DNA of 16,372 bases from Nostoc sp. CHAB 5834 (GTDB lineage Bacteria > Cyanobacteriota > Cyanobacteriia > Cyanobacteriales > Nostocaceae). This document shows positions 13,338 through 16,372 of the stretch, one piece after another (positions within the stretch are counted from its first letter, which is position 1; every line of letters begins with the position of its first letter). Position numbers and translations under genes: made by a program. Below the pieces are notes generated by a model that was not told the DNA's origin, made no database searches, and saw only the letters and a program-made list of their open reading frames with translations. Where the stretch lies: the NCBI GenBank assembly GCA_020829485.1, contig JAIVFU010000129.1, forward strand, positions 1-16,372, read 5' to 3'.

Positions 13338-14009
13338 TCAGCTGGGGGCCCCGCTGAACTTCTCGATTGCTGCTTGAAGCGCTTTTCCTTGCTGTGTTGT
13401 TGTTCGCAGCTCGGGATAGTGCAGCAATTCCCAATCGGAGGGTAAGTGCGGTCTGGACTGTTCCGACTTGGCCCGGCTTCGCAGAATGTGCAAGTCCATG
13501 ACCAGCAGCTCTCTGCCTCGCGCCAGAACTTCTGCACAGTAGTGCATAGCCGCCGCAGACGTGCAGATAAGCCCCCAGACTTCCTGGCTTAGATAGGGAA
13601 TTTCGCGCAAGGGGGTGAGCTGGTACTCCATCGAGCTCAGATTTCCGTGCTTTAGCCAGCGGAGCCCCTTTCTGCCGCCTTCGATAGCCCAGTACGTCAT
13701 GAACGCAATCGCCATCATCGAAATTGCTTTGCCCCAAATATCAGGCGCTTCCTGGGTGAGGGGGATGTCGACACCCATTGCTCTCAAAGCAGGGGCCAGC
13801 ACAATCCCGGAAGCGAGCGCGACACCGGTGTGGATTCGCTCTAAGGTCTTCGTCGAAGGAGGCCTGTTCGCCAGGCGCAAGCGCTCTCTCAGGCCTTGAA
13901 TGTCGGAAGCGGTGAGTCCCGCCCAATACTCAGCTACCGGCCCCTGAAAATGTTTTTTCCGAATCTCTGGAAGAGGCAGGACATGAAAGTGTGAAGATTT
14001 TGTTGTCAT
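13338..14009 (-). CDS. Uncharacterised protein with two predicted membrane segments, 223 aa
   Basis: I do not recognise this family. Residues about 61-79 (TGVALASGIVLAPALRAMG) and about 92-111 (WGKAISMMAIAFMTYWAIE) are hydrophobic and separated by a short loop, forming a helical hairpin. The N-terminal ~55 residues are basic and probably cytosolic (RERLRLANRPPSTKTLERI). The C-terminal ~100 residues are soluble and contain two cysteines (C149, C158) near a histidine (H156). There is no signal peptide. It lies upstream of the nucleotidyltransferase-HEPN unit in the same direction, but that unit has its own promoter. A candidate promoter is at 14142-14170. Confidence 0.7.
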   Translation of the reverse strand: MTTKSSHFHVLPLPEIRKKHFQGPVAEYWAGLTASDIQGLRERLRLANRPPSTKTLERIHTGVALASGIVLAPALRAMGVDIPLTQEAPDIWGKAISMMAIAFMTYWAIEGGRKGLRWLKHGNLSSMEYQLTPLREIPYLSQEVWGLICTSAAAMHYCAEVLARGRELLVMDLHILRSRAKSEQSRPHLPSDWELLHYPELRTTTQQGKALQAAIEKFSGAPS

Positions 14010-14025
14010 GGGTTGTTTCAGGGAC

Positions 14026-14094
14026 TTAGCGGGCTTTGCTCAGGTAGCTTCGCAGTCCGGCCTCAATCGCGGAGTCGAAATGCGCTGCGTCCAA
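14026..14094 (-). CDS. Possible 22-codon leader ORF or gene remnant
   Basis: A TTG-initiated frame bounded by stops encodes 22 residues ending HFDSAIEAGLRSYLSKAR and stops 16 nt before the ATG of the two-TM protein. Its composition looks protein-like, but there is no convincing ribosome binding site. It could be a leader peptide, the tail of a lost gene, or chance. Confidence 0.2.
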   Translation of the reverse strand: MDAAHFDSAIEAGLRSYLSKAR

Positions 14095-14141
14095 TTACAA
14101 AAGATTGGTACCCCCGCATGTAGCTGCAACAAGCAGTCAAA

Positions 14142-14170
14142 CGTATATCTACCGTGGTTTAAGTCGACAA
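14142..14170 (-). promoter_or_regulatory. Candidate promoter of the two-TM protein gene
   Basis: On the minus strand TTGTCG (14165-14170), a 17-nt spacer and TATACG (14142-14147) each match the sigma70 consensus at four of six positions. It lies immediately after the terminator of the upstream 52-residue gene and about 130 nt before the ATG at 14009. Confidence 0.4.
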
Positions 14171-14193
14171 AAAAGAGCGACCTAAGTCGCTCT
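14168..14193 (-). terminator. Rho-independent terminator of the HAD / small basic protein operon
   Basis: On the minus strand AGAGCGAC, loop TTAG and GTCGCTCT form a perfect 8-bp stem followed by TTTTTG. It begins 18 nt after the stop at 14212. Confidence 0.9.
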
Positions 14194-14211
14194 GTAGAAA
14201 ATCAGCTACGG

Positions 14212-14370
14212 TTAGTCCTCGCGCCGCGCATCTTCACGGCCCCGTTGACGCTCTGCTTTGTGGGTCCGCTTCTTGGCGGCAGCGCCGATGGCTCCGCCTC
14301 CTCTGTTGAACGGTCGGCCGCTCCAGTATTCGTAGCCGGGGCCTTTGCCACCTTTGTTGGTTCTGCTCAT
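14212..14370 (-). CDS. Small basic Gly/Arg-rich protein with KGPGYEYWSGRP motif, 52 aa
   Basis: A complete frame of 52 codons runs from ATG 14368-14370 to TAA 14212-14214. The N-terminal KGPGYEYWSGRP (residues 9-20) resembles a motif I recall from short conserved proteins of phages and plasmids, from memory only. The rest is strongly basic (AAKKRTHKAERQRGREDARR), which suggests nucleic-acid binding. AGGA lies 10 nt before the ATG, inside the end of the HAD gene, and only 4 nt separate the two genes. A perfect terminator follows 18 nt after the stop. These signals support a real small gene although its function is unknown. Confidence 0.78.
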   Translation of the reverse strand: MSRTNKGGKGPGYEYWSGRPFNRGGGAIGAAAKKRTHKAERQRGREDARRED

Positions 14371-14374
14371 CTGT

Positions 14375-15031
14375 TCACAGTCCTTCTAAGTGTTGAGCTC
14401 CTATTCCGGAGCGCTGATTGAGGTCACGGTCAGCGGAAACCCACCATTGCGCAAACGAATGCAAACAATCGTGCTTGCTGTCAGCAATGGAAAGGTCTAG
14501 CGACCGATTGGGCGAGTCGAATTGGTGGTGGTTGACCAGCGCCTTGTGAACAGAGGGGCTGAGCCCTCTGAAGTTGTGCGCTAAATCGTCCACAAACGCT
14601 ACAGGCTGCAGCTGGTCGATGACGGCCTTTTTTGGATTGTCATCGTTGCTTCGGCCTGTTGCATACACTTCCGAAATGGGCAAGCCGTGGCGTTGCAGAT
14701 TGCGGGCGCGTGCTTCTCGGAAACGGAGGGGCATGGAGGTAACCACCACCAGCGTGTAGCCAGCAGATTGAAGTTGCAAGCAAGCTTCTTTGGCGCCTTC
14801 AATGAGCGGGAAGCTTTCCCACTCTTCTTCCCCAAAATTGGCGAAAAACTCTTCGTGCTCCTGAGTGCCCTTGGTGAAGGCCAGCCCGTATTCATTGGCC
14901 GCGTGGTATGCGCCGGGGATTTGCTGAGGCAATTCTTTGCCAAATGCCTTTTTGTAGACGACGGGAAAAATCGCGTTGTAGTGGACGAGGACACCGTCGC
15001 CATCCAGCGCAATGATTTTTTGATGCTTCAT
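14375..15031 (-). CDS. HAD-superfamily hydrolase
   Basis: The product is 218 aa. Motif I is ALDGDGVL (D10, D12). A helical cap containing KKAFGKELPQQIPGAY follows. Motif II is VVVTSMP (T98/S99), motif III is K134/K135 in DNPKKAVI and motif IV is FVDDLAHN (D148/D149). These are the residues of a Mg-dependent phosphatase, probably acting on a small phosphorylated metabolite or nucleotide. AGGA lies 5 nt before the ATG. It is the first gene of a two-gene unit with the 52-residue basic protein. It differs in cap and motif II from the other HAD protein in the window (5614-6045), so the two are not recent duplicates. Confidence 0.85.
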   Translation of the reverse strand: MKHQKIIALDGDGVLVHYNAIFPVVYKKAFGKELPQQIPGAYHAANEYGLAFTKGTQEHEEFFANFGEEEWESFPLIEGAKEACLQLQSAGYTLVVVTSMPLRFREARARNLQRHGLPISEVYATGRSNDDNPKKAVIDQLQPVAFVDDLAHNFRGLSPSVHKALVNHHQFDSPNRSLDLSIADSKHDCLHSFAQWWVSADRDLNQRSGIGAQHLEGL

Positions 15032-15312
15032 TCAAGTCCTGATTGTTGTTGCACTACCTCGTATAGCCCCCAAAAAGCTGTGGAACTGTCCTAAAGCCAT
15101 GAATCGGCGGTCTTCCAGATACCGGTAACCGCTCGCCGATGGTAGAAATAGGGCATGCCAGATTCCGCCCTCAAGACGCAACTCCCCCTACAAACCGAAT
15201 ACCGGGGATATGTACCGTTACCCATAACCCGACCTCAAAATAAAGCATAAGCTGTCCTAAAATATCGATATTAAGAGCGGATGGCATGCTAAAATAAAGC
15301 ATAACCCGTCCG
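15032..15312. other. Noncoding, repeat-bearing stretch upstream of tnpB; probable left end of the IS
   Basis: No convincing gene is present. It holds short direct repeats and a 12-nt palindrome AATATCGATATT (15261-15272). A 31-codon plus-strand frame (15155-15250, ATG to TAA) lacks a ribosome binding site and is not called. The transposon boundary cannot be fixed without the right end. Confidence 0.5.
15237..15311 (+). repeat. Imperfect 21-bp direct repeat 5' of tnpB
   Basis: AAAATAAAGCATAA occurs at 15237-15250 and at 15291-15304, each followed after three bases by GTCC, so 19 of 21 positions match with a 54-bp period. CATAACCCGACC (15222-15233) and CATAACCCGTCC (15300-15311) give a second overlapping repeat, and CTGTCCTAAA occurs at 15086-15095 and 15252-15261. 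These may be transposon-end motifs or scars of repeated insertion. Confidence 0.6.
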
Positions 15313-16372
15313 TTGCTGCGCGCCCCTAAAATCCGCTTGGACCCCAACCTCGCTCAGGCAAATCACTTTGCCCGAGCCTGCGGTACCGCGCGCTTCGCCT
15401 GGAACTGGGCGCTTTCCGAGTGGCAGCGGCATTACGAAGCCCATCTGGCCGACCCCTCTTTCCCCAAGCCCTCTGAGGGGGCCTTGCGTCGGCAGCTCAA
15501 CGCCATCAAGCGCGAGCAGTTCCCCTGGATGCTGGAGGTGACCAAGTGCGCCCCTCAAGAGGCCATCCGGGCCTTGGGTGTGGCGTACAAGAACTGGTGG
15601 GCTTCCCTTTCCGGCAAACGTAAAGGGCCCAAGGTCAAGGCTCCTACAGTCAAAAGAAAGGGGCAGCGGGACTCCTTCAAATTCGATGAGAAGTTTGCGG
15701 TTGACGGTTGCCGCGTGCGTATCCCCAACCTCGGGTGGGTGCGCATGCGAGAGCCGTTGCGCTTTAGTGGCTCCCTCAAAGGGGCCACGGTCTCTCGCAC
15801 CGCCCACGCCTGGTTCATCTCCATCCTGGTGGAGACCGAAGACGTTCCCCTGCCCAGCAAAAGCCAAGCTGCGGTCGGTGTGGACCTCGGAGTCAGTGCG
15901 CTGGCGGTGCTGAGCACGGGGAAGCCGGAGGAAGGGCCCAAGGCCCTTCGCATCCTGCTCGGCCGGCTCAAGCGGCTCAGTAGAGCCCACAGCCGCAAGG
16001 TAAAAGGGTCTGCTAACCGACGGAAGTCCGCACAGGCCCTAGCCCGGTTGCATTGGCGTATCTCTTGTGTACGGAATGATGCGCTTCACAAGCTCAGCCA
16101 CCGGCTCACCCGAGACTATGCCTGGATTGCCATTGAGGACCTGAACGTCAAGGGGATGATGGCTAACAGGCACTTGTCCCTCTCCCTTGCCGATGCCTCC
16201 TTCGGTGAGCTGCGTAGGCAGCTCACGTACAAGGCGGCCCAGCGGGGCGTGCATCTGGCGGTCGTAGACCGCTGGTACCCGAGTTCCAAGAGCTGCAGCG
16301 CCTGTGGCGCTGTCAATGAGGCGCTCACCTTGGGCACCCGAGTGTGGGTGTGTACTGCCTGTGGTGCAACTC
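15313..16372 (+). CDS. tnpB: IS200/IS605-family TnpB RNA-guided nuclease, 3' end beyond window
   Basis: The frame is open for 353 codons to the right edge. The N-terminal KIRLDPNLAQ, then ARACGTARFAWNWAL, is the typical TnpB start. The RuvC-like aspartate is in VGVDLGVSAL (codon 15883-15885) and the glutamate in IAIEDLNVKG (codon 16135-16137). A zinc finger, CSAC (16294-16305) and CTAC (16351-16362), follows; the last catalytic aspartate lies outside the window. TnpB is an omega-RNA-guided DNA nuclease that helps retain the transposon. No tnpA is seen upstream, as in IS1341-type elements. The start is unclear. TTG 15313 is the best usable codon, because an in-frame ATG at 15286 is followed three codons later by TAA. 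Confidence 0.9.
   Translation, partial: MLRAPKIRLDPNLAQANHFARACGTARFAWNWALSEWQRHYEAHLADPSFPKPSEGALRRQLNAIKREQFPWMLEVTKCAPQEAIRALGVAYKNWWASLSGKRKGPKVKAPTVKRKGQRDSFKFDEKFAVDGCRVRIPNLGWVRMREPLRFSGSLKGATVSRTAHAWFISILVETEDVPLPSKSQAAVGVDLGVSALAVLSTGKPEEGPKALRILLGRLKRLSRAHSRKVKGSANRRKSAQALARLHWRISCVRNDALHKLSHRLTRDYAWIAIEDLNVKGMMANRHLSLSLADASFGELRRQLTYKAAQRGVHLAVVDRWYPSSKSCSACGAVNEALTLGTRVWVCTACGAT

Noticed and set aside
14008..14421. Plus-strand frame of 137 codons
   Set aside because: It crosses a terminator, the 52-codon minus-strand gene and the end of the HAD gene; its sequence has no domain pattern and no ribosome site.
15155..15250. 31-codon plus-strand frame before tnpB
   Set aside because: No ribosome site, lies in repeat-bearing IS-end-like DNA, and no recognisable sequence.
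15289..15990. Minus-strand frame of 233 codons opposite tnpB
   Set aside because: Shadow of the TnpB coding frame, which carries the RuvC motifs and zinc finger.

Overview
The window looks like a stretch of accessory DNA, such as a megaplasmid, large integrated element or large phage-like replicon, from a GC-rich betaproteobacterium, probably Burkholderiales/Comamonadaceae. That placement is inference. It rests on the short flagellin of about 270 residues, the codon and GC character, a plasmid-style umuDC pair, an IS200/IS605-type tnpB and the absence of housekeeping genes. No rRNA, tRNA, CRISPR array or replication origin was seen, and no stretch longer than about 300 bases lacks a gene.

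Left edge to 5.1 kb, minus strand. A large gene cut by the window edge encodes a GHKL ATPase joined to a Spo11/Top6A-type domain, that is, a single-chain type IIB topoisomerase resembling topoisomerase VIII. It has its own sigma70-like promoter. Upstream of it lies a compact four-gene operon, flgK-flgL-mini-fliD-fliS, ending in a strong hairpin. A flagellin gene (6132-6950, minus) sits about 1.1 kb beyond flgK. Together these encode hook-filament junction, cap, chaperone and filament, but no basal body, hook, export or flagellar sigma factor. The flgK and flagellin upstream regions share two sequence boxes at identical 17-nt spacing, which suggests common control.

5.2 to 8.3 kb. A small unknown gene with a textbook terminator and a HAD phosphatase-like gene (plus strand) lie between the flagellar units. 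Two uncharacterised minus-strand genes follow, driven by a good sigma70-like promoter.

8.4 to 10.2 kb, plus strand. A two-gene, ATGA-overlapping operon encodes a CoaB-like (phosphopantothenoylcysteine synthetase fold) domain fused to a zinc class II aldolase domain, followed by a SAM-dependent methyltransferase. The pathway is not recognised.

10.2 to 15.0 kb, minus strand. A likely transcription unit runs wHTH-nucleotidyltransferase, HEPN-like protein, umuD, umuC. Its promoter is embedded in a near-perfect inverted repeat. Upstream are a two-TM protein of unknown function, a 52-residue basic protein and a HAD hydrolase.

15.0 kb to the right edge. A repeat-rich noncoding stretch leads into a plus-strand tnpB that is cut by the window edge. 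Overall, the window combines DNA topology and damage-tolerance functions, a possible toxin-antitoxin module, an orphan metabolic operon and a mobile filament cassette.
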